A stretch of DNA of 64,000 bases from Episyrphus balteatus (GCF_945859705.1 NC_079136.1:9217501-9281500), one strand, 5' to 3'; shown: positions 47,801-62,800, counted from the first letter of the stretch. Notes: a model not told the origin generated them from the letters alone. Made by a program: numbers and translations.

Positions 47801-50800
47801 GTTGCCAAAAATTGAAATATTTATAGATATTTTGAAATAAAAACCTTTAAAAGAATTCTCGTCAAATTTTGAACCAAGCACCTTCCGAAAAGAAATATAG
47901 GCTATGGGCCTATTCCGAATATTTGAGCATGCAACTTTTATTATACCTAAAACAAAATTAAGTTCTTTTATAATTCGATATTTGAAGTTTCTCCATGATT
48001 TTGACCCATATTAATAAAATGCAAAAAATTATAAATCCTAAATATTTAACCCAATCCCAATTCACCTCAACTTGAATTTTGTGAATTTTTAGGTGTCACT
48101 CGAAAGACAACACTAAACATTGAAGATTTCTGCTTCTTATATTATTGTCTTACAATAAAGCAGTGTTGCAGACCCGTTTTTTTCTTTTTCAATATTTGCC
48201 TACATTTTTCATTTTTATGTATGTTTTAAAAACTTAATTTTAGGCCCGTCAATGAGTAAAAACGAAAATTGATGCACAAAATGATAAACAAATAATTATA
48301 TCTACTTAAAATCTGATGAAATAAACTTATCTGAAAAATTCAAAAAGTCAAAAATTTGGAATATTTTTGGAGCTATTTTTTGGCTATAAGATTTTTAAAT
48401 TTGCCTCCTTGCTTCTAAAATATTCTGGAAACACTGCAATAAAGTACAAAATAAGACCTAAAGTTCAATGATATTGGATATCATTTGCAAAAATTAAGGC
48501 ACATTTAAACTATTTTTAGCAATTTCAAATAACATTTGATGCCATTTGCAAAAACTTAATCAAATTAACACTATGATATTACTTTTGCGACACCCTGTCG
48601 CATGAATATGCATCAAATTCAGTGTTTCTGATATTTGGCAGAGTTTTTGATAGTTAAACCTCATCAATGTGCTATATTTTTGTTTTAGATGGTTGGCCTA
48701 GCATTAAAAACAAAGATTTAAAGAAATCCCGATATTTTAAGCTTATGGTAATTTTAGCTCTTAATGACTTAGTTTTTTTTTTATAAACAAAATGTATCTA
48801 TACTTTAAATAAAAAAAATCCTAAATTAAGATTCTGGAAAAATTTCTGTGGATCTATGTTTTCCTAAAATAATGCTTTTCAAAAATCGTTATAAATTTGT
48901 CGTCCAAAATTTTTAAAAGAAAACGATATTTTTAGATAATAAAAGTATTAGAAAACAAGTTGGTTGCAACGACAAGACATTAATTCGCAACGACCAGCTT
49001 ATTTTCTCATATTTTATATTTTTTTAACAAGTTGTAAATTCTATTTCTACTTTACAGATAGAACGAACAAAAGTATGAATTATGATCAAAGTTGTCAAGA
49101 AACCAAAGAATTTATATAATCCCTTAACTGTTCCCATGAAAAAATATACCGTTTATTTTCCCACAACAACAAAATACCGAATACCTTCACAAACATCATT
49201 TAAAATGAAAAAAAAAAAAAAAACTTACCAGTGTCACTTCGATGGTATCATTGGTCGATGTCTTCAAGTCACAAATAAGAATCAGCATTCCTTCGCTTGT
49301 CGGCTCGTTAACCATCCTCCCGGCCAGCAACAAACGCATTGTCGAACACAAACTCTCCACCGACGTTCCCTTACTCAGTCTCTCCAATTCCACCAGAATC
49401 GTCAATCTCGCACAATTCTCATTGAGAACCGCTTGATTTGGCCAACATTCACTCTTCGCTGGAAGCTTTGGAGGAGCTACCCTCCTCGAAGGCTCCAACT
49501 CCCTACAATCTCCTCTCGTCAAACACGGTGGTGATAAACATGACTCCCTCAACGATGGTACACAAACTTCATGACTCTGACAAGTTATTGACAGATTGGA
49601 AGTCTTCGACTCATCTCCAAAACAATTCGGCAGACCACACCACAAATTCGTACACTTTCTCTTTCCCTTGTCACAAGTACACGCATTACAAGACTCCTCC
49701 AACGAAACCGCTGGCAATGTAACATTTGAGCTGTTCACCAACGAATTATACGGCGAAAGGGTTGTTATATTCAAACAAGCTGACTGGGGGTCCGAAAGAG
49801 CTATATATCAGCGTTAACAAAAAAGAGACACATAAAATAATGTAAGCTTAATGAACACTTCTAATCTAACCCAAACATCAGTGTAACTTACAAATCTCAC
49901 ATCGAACTCCTTGCCTTCCGGGCGGACAAACACAGGTGTATCCACCGATGCCATCAATGCAACGAGCACCACCCAGACACGGCTGTGGCGAACACTCGTT
50001 CAAATTTATCCGACAATCGGGTCCAGAAAAGCCCTGCGCACACAAACAACGAAACCACCCCGGTCCGGACTCACAGGTGCCCCCGTTATGACAAGGCTGA
50101 CCCTGGCACTGGTCGATTGCTTCGCTACAAAATTGCCCATTCCAGCCTTGTGCGCAACGACATTGCGCCGTTCCACTGCCGTCGGCAGTTACACATGTTC
50201 CGCCGTTTTGGCACTGTCCAGCGTAGCACTGAGTCGCACGCTCCGAGCAACGTTTACCTGCAAATAATTTGTTTGGCGTTATGTTCAATTTTAGCAAAAC
50301 GACAACAAGTGGTTGACTACTATAAGACTCCTATAAGACTCGTATAAGAGAAAAACTAGTTGTTGGTTGCTTCATCTACTATATTTATTTCGCGCGCGCA
50401 AAATTTCCATTCGAGGAAAAAGATTGGAGTTGGTGTCCCAACGAGCTTAAAGAGAAGGAGAGAAAAGAAATTATAATCTCTGCACGGACACTGCGTGTTC
50501 CACACGGACACGGTATTAATTCCCTTTTACGTTCTACAAGTAGTCTGCCTGCCACAATCAGATAAAGAATACTTCACACACGATTAGGAATTTTTAATTA
50601 AAATATTTTGTATTTTTATTTTTGCGCTCTGACTGTGCAGAGTCCTGATCGAACCAGGCTCGAGACTCCACAAAAAAATAAAAAATAAGACAAATCAAAG
50701 AAAACCAAAAAAACCGATCTACAACTTGTGGTCTTCCTGCGGAATAAGCCTGCAAAACACCATCAACGACATGGCGATGGCGACGACATGTGAACATGAG

Positions 50801-53800
50801 TATGAGCCTATTTGCCTGATACTGTTTCCTTCGATCATCCTTGCTTGGGTTTCAAATGGCGGCTCGGATCAACGTAGAAGATTCGAATTTGGATTCGGAG
50901 AGAACTAAGAGGCGATATCCCTCTGCGCAGGAATGCAGCACCATTACGAACGGAAAAATAACTCTCTCTCTTTCTGATTTACTTAGAAGTCAGGAGCAGA
51001 CACTGGTAGACTGCACAGACATGCCAGCAGGACCCAGATCAGACTTGGACCAGAAGGAGAAAAATTGACTCTTCGTGTGTGATTCTGACGATGCTGATGC
51101 GATGCATGCAAACTGAAAAAAAAAACGCAAAAAAAATTGCCCAAAAGATGGGCGAGGAACTAATGAGGATGCGGCGAAAGGGAACCACCGACGACACCCG
51201 GCCAGAAAACAGAATCCTCCACCGCCACCGTAGAGCAATGGCTATATGGTGAGGATTCATCGATAAATCCGAGATGGAAAGAAAACATTTAAGCAAGTGT
51301 GCACGCGGGGTAAGGTAAACGGGCGCGTTTATTCGGACTCATCGTCGGCACTCGTCGTCGTCGGATTGTGCAGAGAGATTCAAAATCGGGATGGCTAAGA
51401 CGAATGTTTATTGGGTTCTTCTTACCTGTCCAACCTGATATGCACTCGCATGTGAAATCACCTTCACCGTCCAAGCAGATTCCTCCATTGCGGCAGGGAT
51501 TCGGAGAGCATTCATTTAAATCTGCGGGAGAAAAAATTTAAAAAAAAAAATTGTGTGGTATTTTTAATTAGGTTTTTTTCCCTCTGTTCTCGGTGATCTC
51601 TCTTAAAAAAAAAGGAAGGAAAAAGAGGTGGTATTCCACAGAAGAAGAAAAAAAAAGACGAAGAAGCAGAAAACCCAACTCAGCGCATCCGAAACAGAAA
51701 CTCAGAAGAAGATGCTTGCGTTGCATGATCGTTACTTCGTCTGCTGTGTCTGATGCTGTGCTGAAGCTTCTTTTCCGTACAGTCTTCTTCTTTTTCTTCT
51801 TCTTTAAGATAATTTAATATCTATAATCTCTTCTTAAATGGGACAAGGGGAATGAGGGATAATGCGTGCTGTCATCTCGTATACTAGGGTATATGTATGT
51901 GGCATCTCAGAGATTAGTTTATTAGCGGATTAATCAATAATAAATAATTTAACGTACGTATCTTTTGGAAAGGTCTACGAGCCTTCGGAAATTGTACGCA
52001 GGGTGACCAGGGATGAATTTTGGCATGAGGCACATGGGAAATGTGAGCAAAGGCGCCAAGTTAAGTTTTTGTGTCTTGATAGTTTTAATCTGTCATAAGA
52101 TTTTCTTGCAACAACAAAGCTTTTTTTTTAGGTATTTAAAAATTGACAGTTTAGTGTTTGACAATTTGACATTTGAAAGTTTGACAGATGGCTGTCAAAA
52201 GTTATGAAGATTGAAAAAAATATCAAAGCTTGAATCTTCTCGAAAGAATCTGCACAATTTTTTCTGGAAAAATTATTTGACAATTCCATATTTGACAATT
52301 TGACATTTAACAGATGGTTGTCAAAAGTTATAAAATTTGACCGAAAATATGAAAGCTTTAATCGTCTATTTCGGATTTCTATGAATTGCAGTCAATTTTC
52401 TGACGTTTAGAATATGATTTCACTGACTTTTTTAAAAAAATTAAAATTTAACGGTTTCTGTCACACCTTAAGGTTTCAAAAAGTATAAAGGACTTCTATG
52501 TTCCCTCATAGGTTCTAAACTACTCATCATAATTTGATAAATGAGGTATCGTTGAAAGCGTCTGGTTATAATCTATCTGAAGTTTTCTAATGTGGCGCCC
52601 TCTAGTGGCAAAAGCCATGCCAACAGGTTCAACGTCCTTAGTTCTTATTTATTTTTCAAGTGATATCTCGTGTGATGACAGAAACAAACTTTTTTATGAA
52701 AAAGTAATCGGGCCCCCTTTAAATCTTTGCCTTATTTTTCAATATTAACTCATAGACCGCCCCTGACACATACAAAGCACGCACTTTGGTTAAAGGATGA
52801 GGATGGTATTTTGTTTGGTTGAGTGGATTTCTGATTATTTTTTTTTTTTTAACTTTTTGGTTTTGCTCAGTAGAGGGATAACCGATAAATTTAAACAAGT
52901 GGACAAGAGGATGATACTCACTGTGCTCACAGTAGGTTCCTGTACGTCCTGGATGACACTTGCAGTAGGTGCCAACGTCTCCGTTTTCGCAATTCCCGTG
53001 TCCACTACATGGTGATGCTGGGAATTGTGTTGAGTTAGTTATGGGTGGTGTACAACTTTCTATAAAAAAAAATGAAGACAAAAAAGAAAGAATGAAAAAA
53101 TGAAGGAAGAATATAAAAAAAAAAAATTGATGAAATTAATGATGATTTCAATGAATCAAGAATTAATGCTCGATCGATTTGTTCTTGATGAAATAGAAAA
53201 ATTGTTTGTTCTCTGTTCTGAGTAATAGTTTTAAAGAAGATAACTGAGGGTGCGTGAGTTTTTTAATGAGTTTAAAATTTTTTTGTTGTAATTTGTCGTT
53301 AACGAGTGAGTGAGAAGAGGTCAAGATTTTTCTATTTAACCAGAGACTGATTAAGATTTATTAGAGGGTGATAGGTTTGAGATAGAGCGGTACTTAAAGA
53401 GAATTTATGGTTTAGAAAATAGAAAAACTATTAGTAATCCAGTCAAATAAGGGTTTAACCTCGGAATGAATGTTAGTAGAAATTTTTTTTGCTCAATACC
53501 TTCCTTTTGCCATTCTATAACATATCTCAAAAGTCTAGAAAAATCTCATGTCCGCTTGTCGCGATTTCAAGGTCAAATCGCGAAATGGAGATTTTCAAAA
53601 TTAGCAAAAATAGGCTATGGTATTATATACACATATGATACATGATTTCAAGGTATTTTTTAATGCTGATTCCAAAAAATCTAAAATCAAGACAATCTGA
53701 CGTCTCTGGAAAAAGTTATACCTGTTTTTCATCTGTCAACTCATATTATTATAACAGTTGCTAACTTACTACCGAAAAACCCTTAAAAGTAATGGTAGCG

Positions 53801-56800
53801 GAATCATATTTTGCATGAGGGTTTTCATATCCATTATCATTAAGAATCAAAACAATGCAATGGAAAAAACCATTTATATCTATGACAAAACGGTATTTTT
53901 TGAGAAAAGGGGAAATTTTGGGATGTGCACTAAAAAACATCCTGGTACAATCTTGGAATAAGTGCTAATAGGCTAATTTTTTTGTTTCTATCTTTGTTTG
54001 GATATTCTATAACTTATGTCAAAAATCTAAAAAAATCTCATATCCGCAAGTTCTAATTTTCCAGGTTAAACTAAGTTAGGTGCAGATTTAAAAAAAAATA
54101 ATAAGAAAACTTTAGATTCTTATATGTATACCAACATAACCCATGTTGGTAAAGTATTTTTTAACGCTGATTCCAACAAAACCCACAAAAAAATCAATAT
54201 GACCATCCCTGAAAAGTAATGTACCTTATTCATGTTGATCTGACACAAATATCTGAAGAGTAGTTTTTCAATTTTTTCAAATCTGCACCTTATCTTCAAA
54301 CCAAGAAAATTAGGACTTGCGGACATGAGATTTTTTTAGATTTTTGAGGATAGTTAAAGAATATTTAAACAAAGATTAAAATGAAAAAATTAGCCTATTT
54401 GCACTTATTCCTAAGATGAACAAGAATCTTCTTTAGTGCATATCCTAAAATTTGCCCCTCCATCAAAAAATACCATTATTTCGTAGGTCTATATATTTTT
54501 TTGTAATGGATTGTTTTGATTTTTAATAATGATGGATTCTAAAATCTTCATGCAAAATTTGGTTCCTCTACCATAACTTTTAAGGGGTTTTTGGCAGTAA
54601 GTTTGCAACTGTAATAAAATTATGAGTTGACAGATGAAAAACAGGTATAACTTTTTCCAGAGACGTCAGATTGTCTTGATTTTAGATTTTTTGGAATCAG
54701 CATTAAAAAATACCTTGAAATCATGTATCATATGTGTATATAATACCATAGCCTATTTTTGCTAATTTTGAAAATCTCCATTTCGCGATTTGACCTTGAA
54801 ATCGCGACAAGCGGACATGAGATTTTTCTAGACTTTTGAGATATGTTATAGAATGGCAAAAGGAAGATATTGAGCAAAAAAAAATTCTACTAACATTCAT
54901 TCCGAGATTTACCCCTTTTTTCTCCTTATTTTACTGTATTATAGGGGAGTCTTTAATTTTAAAGTTCAAAATAAGGTAAAGGGTGATAGAATTCCTTAGA
55001 CCTACGGCATTTAAGCAAATCAAATAAAAAGAGATGAAACTAAATGTGAAGTCTTTTGGGCAGGTGGAATTTTTGATTATATTTAAAAATTCTACATTTT
55101 CTTTAGCTAACAAACCAAGTAACTGACTAAAAACAATTTTCGTTGAGTTCACAAGAAGTGGCAAAAATTGGTGTGTTCCTTTGGGCTACATTGTCCTCTG
55201 CTAAGTTTTTTTTTGGTTGCTTTCAACTACTGTATCTAAATCTTTCGTTAAATAAGTACTTACAAAAATTTCAAGATAACCCAATGTAACGCTATTGGTT
55301 TGGTCTAAAATAGTAGAAGTATGACAATGAACAAACCAGCCCACACTTGCGTTCTAGCTCCTGCTTCAATGGTAGCGTTACTAGGTACTCGTTTTTCGTT
55401 GCTTTGGTACATACATATGTTTGGTTGCATTCACAACTTTTGGCACTATAGATACGATACTTAAATTCGTTACTTTGGTATAATTCACCCTGGGATAGGG
55501 AACTTAAAAATGTATGCCAAATTTTGTAACGGATTATAATATAAAATTCAGACAGAAATATTAGAGACATTCCTTACAAGGCGGGTGTTGCGGTTCAATA
55601 TTTTTAGGGAAGGAATCCATTAATGGAAGTAGGTACCGTTCATGGATATTAAATATGGGGTCGTATTGAATTTCAAGGACAAAAGACAGCATTGGTTTTC
55701 CGAAGCATTGAATTTTACTCGGTTTTAACATCACCATTTAACAATGCTGCCGAGATCAGAATTCAATTAACTTATCATAAGCAACTGTTCTAGCTCTACA
55801 TCGGAAGAGCGGTGACGTGAAATTGGAAACAAATATGAGAAGCTGAGGATTGAGTAGTTTCCGCAAAACAATTCAGTGGATTTACGAATATAAGAAAATG
55901 AGTCTGAGATAGAACGCAACCCTGGGGCACACCAGCATTTATGTAGGGAATACCAAATTTAAAACCATTTAACTTAAATTGAACGATCAGATTGGTAATT
56001 AATTACTAATTCAACGAAGAAGGCACATATTTTCGGTAAAAAAGGCTGATGCCGAACTCTATCAAATGTTTTGGAAATATGAAGTCCAAAACAATCTTAC
56101 TTTCTCGAAAGCAGTGTAAAAATTGATTCTATAGAATACCTTTTGCTACGAAAGGCGTTTTGCAGGTCATTAAGAAGTTTTCGTTCCTCGAGAAAAAGGG
56201 AGCTCTGTAAGTGCGATATTGAACAGTAAATGGTTGGATAAGAAAATATACAATTTGGACACATGCGTGGATTGGATACCACTTGGATTATAGATTTGTT
56301 TACATTGAGATTTTTAAGAACTCCCTATTACGACTATGAGCTTCATAGTGAAGTTAACACTCTCGGGCTTGGGAGCAGCTAAGTTGCTATTTGGAAGCGT
56401 AGAATTGGCGGCAAGTTGGATTTTTCGAGGGTACTGACAGCTGGAATGTCGTTGAAAATGAGCATTGGGACCGATAATGTGGTTAATTTTTTGATGTTCT
56501 TGGCAAAAGACCAAACATTTTTGCTTTCTTTTGGACATGACATTATTTTTTGCGTTATTTGTCTATAATGCAAAAATTCAGTCTTCCGAATGTAAAAGTT
56601 ACAGATATTTCTGGCCGTTTGAGCTTTAATTGATTTTCTACTGTAGGGTCGTTTTTACCGATACGACACAATGGTCCGAATGACTAGAAATATCTGGAAC
56701 CCGAGTCCGCTCATCAACAAGAACAGTTCAATATTTAAGTCTGCGAAGATTTCTACATCCCTACCTTACTTTCGGACATTTAGTGCAATAAACAGTTTTT

Positions 56801-59800
56801 AAAGTGATTTTGAATTACAAAAAAATTGGAAACAAATTAGACTAAATGATTGGAAAGCTATTGGGTTTCCAGTTACGAACTTCCAAACATTTTATAAACT
56901 TCTAAAGTATTAATGTTCCCAATTGTTTGTAAATTCTAAATTTTAACTCAAATAAAACAGTAGAAAAATCTCATTAAAATTTTAATCCATCACTCAACAA
57001 GAAGTCAATACCTATTGCCAAACCGCTTAAGAGCATAACACAACTCATAAATAAATTGAGGTTTTGACAAATGATGAAAGTTCTTACATATTGCATTTTA
57101 TGTTTTTTATTTTTCTAGTACATCCTCCCACAGAAATAGCTATATGTCAATAACGTTTCTACAAACACCCACTACTGTCTACTTGTCACCAATTTACATT
57201 GTTCTACAAACAATAAAACTTAATTTACTAGCAAAACTCAGCGACTTGAACAAATATCTACATTACAAGAGACAACACCAAAACAAAACATGAAAAAATG
57301 TAACTTCGTGAACGCATTTTCACGCATTCGTGCATTCACAACATCCATCATTCAAAAAAAAAAAAATCTCCAATTCATAAAATGTATAATGTATACCTAC
57401 AAAGATTTTGCCATATTTGTCCAACAATATCTAAAGAATAGCTCACGTGACATGCGTACACAATTTTAATGTTTTGTTTAGTGAAATAAAAAAATCACAA
57501 AAAGAAAAAAAAAAAACGTAGAAAATTACTTAGCCCCCCGAAGCACACACAAATATTAACTACAATGACATCTTAAAACTATTTTACAAGCACCAAGTGT
57601 CAGAGCAAATAAATCTCTCTTAACTAAACAAATAGATCTTCTTTTGGCCTTTTAAAGCCTTCGAAATGTTCACATTTGTTTGGGGATTACTACATCTCAC
57701 TATGGAATGGCAATCTATACAGATATAGTAGAGAGAAAGAAGAAGATATGGATACAATATCTTATAGATATTGTACTATACGATGCCGTTTGAAGATATG
57801 AATAGATAGCATCTTCGATTTTTTGTGTTTTTTTTTTTTTTAGATATTTTTATGTTCGACTTAAACTTACCATTACAGTGCGGCGAAGAGCAAAGTGGGC
57901 GCATATTCTCACAGTGTTTACCTTCATGATCGGGAGGGCAATGACAGTAATATCCACCGGGTGTATTAAGACAGCTTCCTTGAATGCAAGGTGATGGTGT
58001 ACAGTGATCCTTGGCTTCCTGCAAAGTGAAGAAAAATATGTTTTATATTGTATTTGTATTTAGGAAAAGAGATTATATTGTAAATAATAAAATTTAGTGG
58101 TCGTTAAGACCACTCATCCTCATGACTCATTTGGAATGTATAAAATGCGAAAATTAAGTGGTGCCTAATATGAACTTTAAATCTAAGTAGGCTCTCATTA
58201 ATGTTTTGCTGATACAAAATTAAGTGGCGCCCAACGCGAAAAGAGCTTTTTTTTATTTCAATAAACAAAGAGCATATAAGTACAGAAGTATATGAATTAT
58301 TTACATGTTTTATTAATTTAACATTTGAATAACTAAGCAAAAACAACACCACAACTTATTTAAGAGACAATTAAATGGCGCCCAATGTGAAGTCTATGTG
58401 TTTTTTTACAACAAGTCGTAGAAAGATAAGTGTTAACAAGAAAAAAGAAAACTAAAATAATGAATTAAATTTAAATTGAATTTTGATGAGTGTTAACTAA
58501 ATTATTATTTTCTTAAAATAATCTTGATTAAGACAAATCTGTCAAAAAATAACCGCAATTATTTAATTGAAAAATTAAGTGGCGCCCAATGTGGAACTTT
58601 TTTTTTTATTGAAAGACAAAAAGAATGCAAAACAGCAATTGAGATCAAAAAAATTAGGATTAAGTTAAATTTATAAAAAAAGCAATTTTCCCGAATATAG
58701 TCTCAAAAGTGGATACAATTTTCAGGTAAGAGTAATTCTACTCCCCTTAGCGATGTTAATTTAAACTTCATAAAAAAAACCTTTTGTCACTTTTAAAAAC
58801 TTCTCATAAACCGTTTGGAATGGCTAAGAAAATTATTATTAGTATCAAGAATAACATTGACTTTCTGAACAGGAAACAAAACTACAAATGATATGAAATG
58901 GCACCCAACGTAGGCGGTTGCTACATGTTTTATTTGACCATTTGTTCCTTCTTTTTTTAGTTCAAAATTGTAACCATCATTCTGTAAAAGCGTTTATAAT
59001 TCAGATCTTTACCTAATGAGTACAAATTACAGAAACAATCGCCCCAATGTGAAATTTTCACTATCTAACGTTTGAGAAAAAAAAATAAAAATACTTATCC
59101 AATTATCTGGCGCCCAACGCTTAACATTAACTTTTGTAATGCAATTGTTACAATTTCAATAATATTCCTTTTTATTTTTCTGATTTGCAGATCTAGAAGA
59201 TCTTGTAAATTCTTCTAGATTAAATGTGTTCTTTTTCTTTGCCATTTGTTTTGCAGTGTTTCCTTACTGCTATGTCTTTGAAAAACAAGCAAAACACAAA
59301 AACTGGCGCCCAGTGTGAGAATTCAAAATTTCCTTCTCTTACAATTATTATCATTTTAAATCATTTTTGGTGTTTATCACTGCCTTTTTAAAGATGATTT
59401 ATGAAATAAATAAAATCCAGCAGTTCAACTTCACAAGATCCATAAAACACACCAAAAACATAAATCTCATTCATAAAGAATGTTTGTTTTCCAAAACTTT
59501 GCAGATTTTTTTATTTCTTACTCATCGCAATCTGGCGCCAATTTAAACAAAATTATTTATCACTAATTTATCCCTAATTAAGGCAAAAATATAAACATTA
59601 AACCTAACAACAACAACAATTTTTAATAGAGAGCAACAACACAACAACAACGACAAAAAATATCAAAAATTCCTCTTGAAAGATCAAAAAGGACTCCTAA
59701 TTGGCGGCATCTTATGCATGAACCGTAAAATTAATTGACAATACATTGTCAAAATGAGAAGGTGACAACAGTTCTATGAACATAGTCATCGTTGTTTCTG

Positions 59801-62800
59801 TCGTCGCTGTTGTTGTTGTTGCCATTGTGCTCCAGCTACATTATCGTCTTTCCGATGACGTTCCAACTTCTACATCATCGTTTGGTTATCCTCCGTGGTG
59901 GTTTGTCTCTCTTTTTATACTCTTCTCGTATAGTATATTTTTTTCTTTTTCATTTTTCAAGTGTGTTTTTATAATATTTAGATACTTTGGTTGGGGTATT
60001 TCTTTTACATTTTTTTTTGTACATTTTGCCGTATGTGTCATTCGATACTTAAACGCTGTCGGCGGCGGCTATGCGACTGCGGTTACTTCGGCTGGCGGTG
60101 GTGGCTGCGGCGCGGGCTTCGTGTGGGTTAAGTCATTATGTTCTCTGTCTTCGGGGTCCCTATGTCGGTTGGTATGTTTCTGTCACATGAATTTAATGCT
60201 TTAATACCTGCTATAGCACTAATCGTATTACGGGCAATCAACTGTGATGAGAAAATAATTCAAACGAACTGAATTTCTCACGTTCTCGCGAGGCTTGTCG
60301 CCTTGAGGTGAGGTGTATTTTTTTTTTCTTAAGTTTTCGTCAGTTCTTACTGTTGTTATAAGTCTATTTTTTTTTTTTGTATTTTTATCAAATAAAAGAA
60401 TTGATTTCTGACACTGTCATAAAGGTTCTGCTAATATGCACGCGCGCTAGAGCAGATTTGGGGATTAACGATATTCTTAGAAGAGAGAGGGAGAGAAAAG
60501 AGAATTAGCTATTGATTGTTTAGGTATTGCGGAAATCATTGGCACACGGTAGTCTGGGGTTAATTTAATATGACATGATTTTAAAAATGCATTCAAGATG
60601 AAGAATTCTGGGAAGAAGGTGTTGAAAACAAAATCCTTTGAGTGTGAAAATTGACTTATTTAAGGATATTCATAACTTTACATGGTTTTGAAGGGTTTTT
60701 GATGGGCTATTTGAGATGTATCATCAGAACTGTGACATCAAATATCAAATAACTTTATTAAATGAAGTCCATCCAATCTGTTTTGCAAGACCTGAAGATG
60801 AACTAGTTTATAGGGCGATATTGTGAACTCATAATAAACCAGTTCCTTATAAAATGGCGCCCAACGCGACTACTGACTTCATCGAGTGACACGTGTGGAT
60901 GGTTTACTCCTTGATTTTTTTCGAAATGAGAAATTGTTCGAAGAGTTCAGCTCAGATGGTCAATACACGTCAATCATAGACTCAAAACAACCAGTTTGTA
61001 TAAAATGGCACCCAAAGTGACGCGTGGCTACTATAAATAATCGCTATGTAGTTTCCTAACAATGTGCTATCAATGTGTTCAAAAGCATCATCATCGTTGT
61101 AAAATGGCGCCCAACGAAAGTGCTGACTGCTTTGGGTAGCTGCTACGAATGATGTGTTTGGTTTCCTCTTTGCTATTTAAAGTAGTAGGCAAGGAACGAG
61201 GTGATGGGCTAGTTCATAGGCTAATAAGAGGTCATTAATGGGCTCAAAAGCACTTTCATCGTTATAAAATGGCGCCCAACGTAACTGCTGACTTCTTCAG
61301 GTATAGCTGTTGCGAATGATGTCTTTGCGTTTCTCCTTGCTATTTTTATAAGTAGGCAAGGAACAGGCCATACTTTAGAAAATAAAGTACTTTCAAAAGG
61401 CTCAAATGCACCTATATTGTTATAAAATGGCGCCCAACATAAGTGTTGACTTCTTCGGGTAGTAGTTTTTTGGGTGGCTCATGTCCTTGTTATCTTTCTT
61501 GTTTTTTTTACTTTTAATGAAGAAGAAGTTAAAGAACTCGATTATGAAGAGAGTTAACCTGACTTGAATGAAATGGAAAGCAATCAGTGCTTTTTAAAAT
61601 GGCGCCCAACGGTACTTCTGCGGTTGCCTCCTAAGAATGAAGTAATTGGGTACTTTTTAAATTAGTTTTGTATAATGAGATGTTTGCCAAAGAATCTGAC
61701 GATGAGCTTATTGAAAGGCGATAAAGTACCTTCAATAGACCTAAAAGGAACTAGGCCGGTTAAAATATGGCACCCAACGTGACTGAAAACTTTGTTGGTT
61801 GGCTCTTATGAATAATTTCCTTAGCTGAATGTTAAATTTTCTACAAATTTACGAAAGGATTTGAAGAATTATTAAAATAAAACATAGATTTCGTGTTGGG
61901 CGCCATTTTTTTTTTAACGGATGTTTGTAAAAATAAATAATAATCTTTTCACAATGAGTGAGAAAGCATAACTTGGGTAAAAATTTAGGTTTGCATTAAG
62001 AGAAACTCAATAAAGTCTCGCATTGGGCGCCTATTATCTTCCTAATTGTTCTTATTCCTTTTTTCCCAGTAATAATTGAACACCTTTGCACAACAAGTTC
62101 TTCAATAGGAAGTTAATAAATACTTTTCAAGATTTCTTCAAATAACACATAGTCTTCGCGTTGGGCGCCATTTTGTTTATTACAGAAAACTGGTAGTTCA
62201 TTACTAGGTTGTATGCGAAAGTTATTATTATTTCTTCACGATAGGTAAGAAAGCATAGATTTAATAAAATGATCATGATTTCTTATGTAAAACCTCAAAA
62301 TGTCTGGCATTGGGCGCCAGTTATCTTTCGAATTGTTCTTATGCCTGTTTTTCCAATGATAAATCGAATATCTTCGCACTAAAATTTCCTAAATAGGAAA
62401 TTGATAAATACTTTTACCATTTACTGTCTAATTCACAATCGCCTTAAAATTCCATTGTTAAGAATTAACACTTTTCCAATCACTTAAGCTACAAAACAAG
62501 AGAGACCCCAAATTTGTGCCTCTTTATATAAAATAACTCCAATCGGAAAAGAAGTTTATTGACTTTTCTATACCTCAAAAGTCTTAAATCCATACATAAA
62601 TACACATCAAAAGCCATATAGAGGGCGTGTGTGTATCTAATTAAGACTCCAATCTAATTGCATTCTTATACACCAATTAAGCCAAACAAAGTGAACACAC
62701 ACGGTAGTAGGTAAGCCCCTACAATCGATAGACGAGGTGTACGTGATTTTCCCATAGTTTTCCTTCTAATCTCTTAATTACATAAAACAACAAAAACTAA

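Larger units (their letters stand above)
42611..49228 (-). other. Serrate intron before the last exon (6.6 kb)
   Basis: Donor gtaagt at 49228, acceptor cag ending 42611. It contains nested transposon material: a hAT-like end at 42779, an inverted-repeat pair bounding 43068-47240, a foldback element 43293-45784, hairpins at 46979-47063 and 47086-47182, and AT-rich DNA from 47300 to 49200 with nothing recognised. Confidence 0.7.

Noticed and set aside
46141..48600. acagggtgttcc at 46145 and gacaccctgt at 48594 as ends of one transposon
   Set aside because: The inverted words are short (about 10 bp), no flanking duplication was seen and inner sequence does not pair.
49082..50347. Plus-strand ORFs opposite the Serrate exons
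   Set aside because: They are antisense shadows of the EGF and cysteine-rich coding exons.
50640..51300. GC-richer intronic segment as a separate gene or extra Serrate exon
   Set aside because: The neighbouring exons join in phase without it, and its frames show no EGF spacing of cysteines.
59776..60204. 142-codon plus-strand ORF
   Set aside because: Hydrophobic, low-complexity translation (VVVVAIV, FFSFSFF) from a T-rich intron on the opposite strand of Serrate; no domain.
58159..62319. Motif array read as a cluster of tRNA-Lys genes or a CRISPR-like array
   Set aside because: There is no cloverleaf around any copy, the core includes the CCA complement that tRNA genes lack, spacings are irregular, and two orientations occur. 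The window is eukaryotic.
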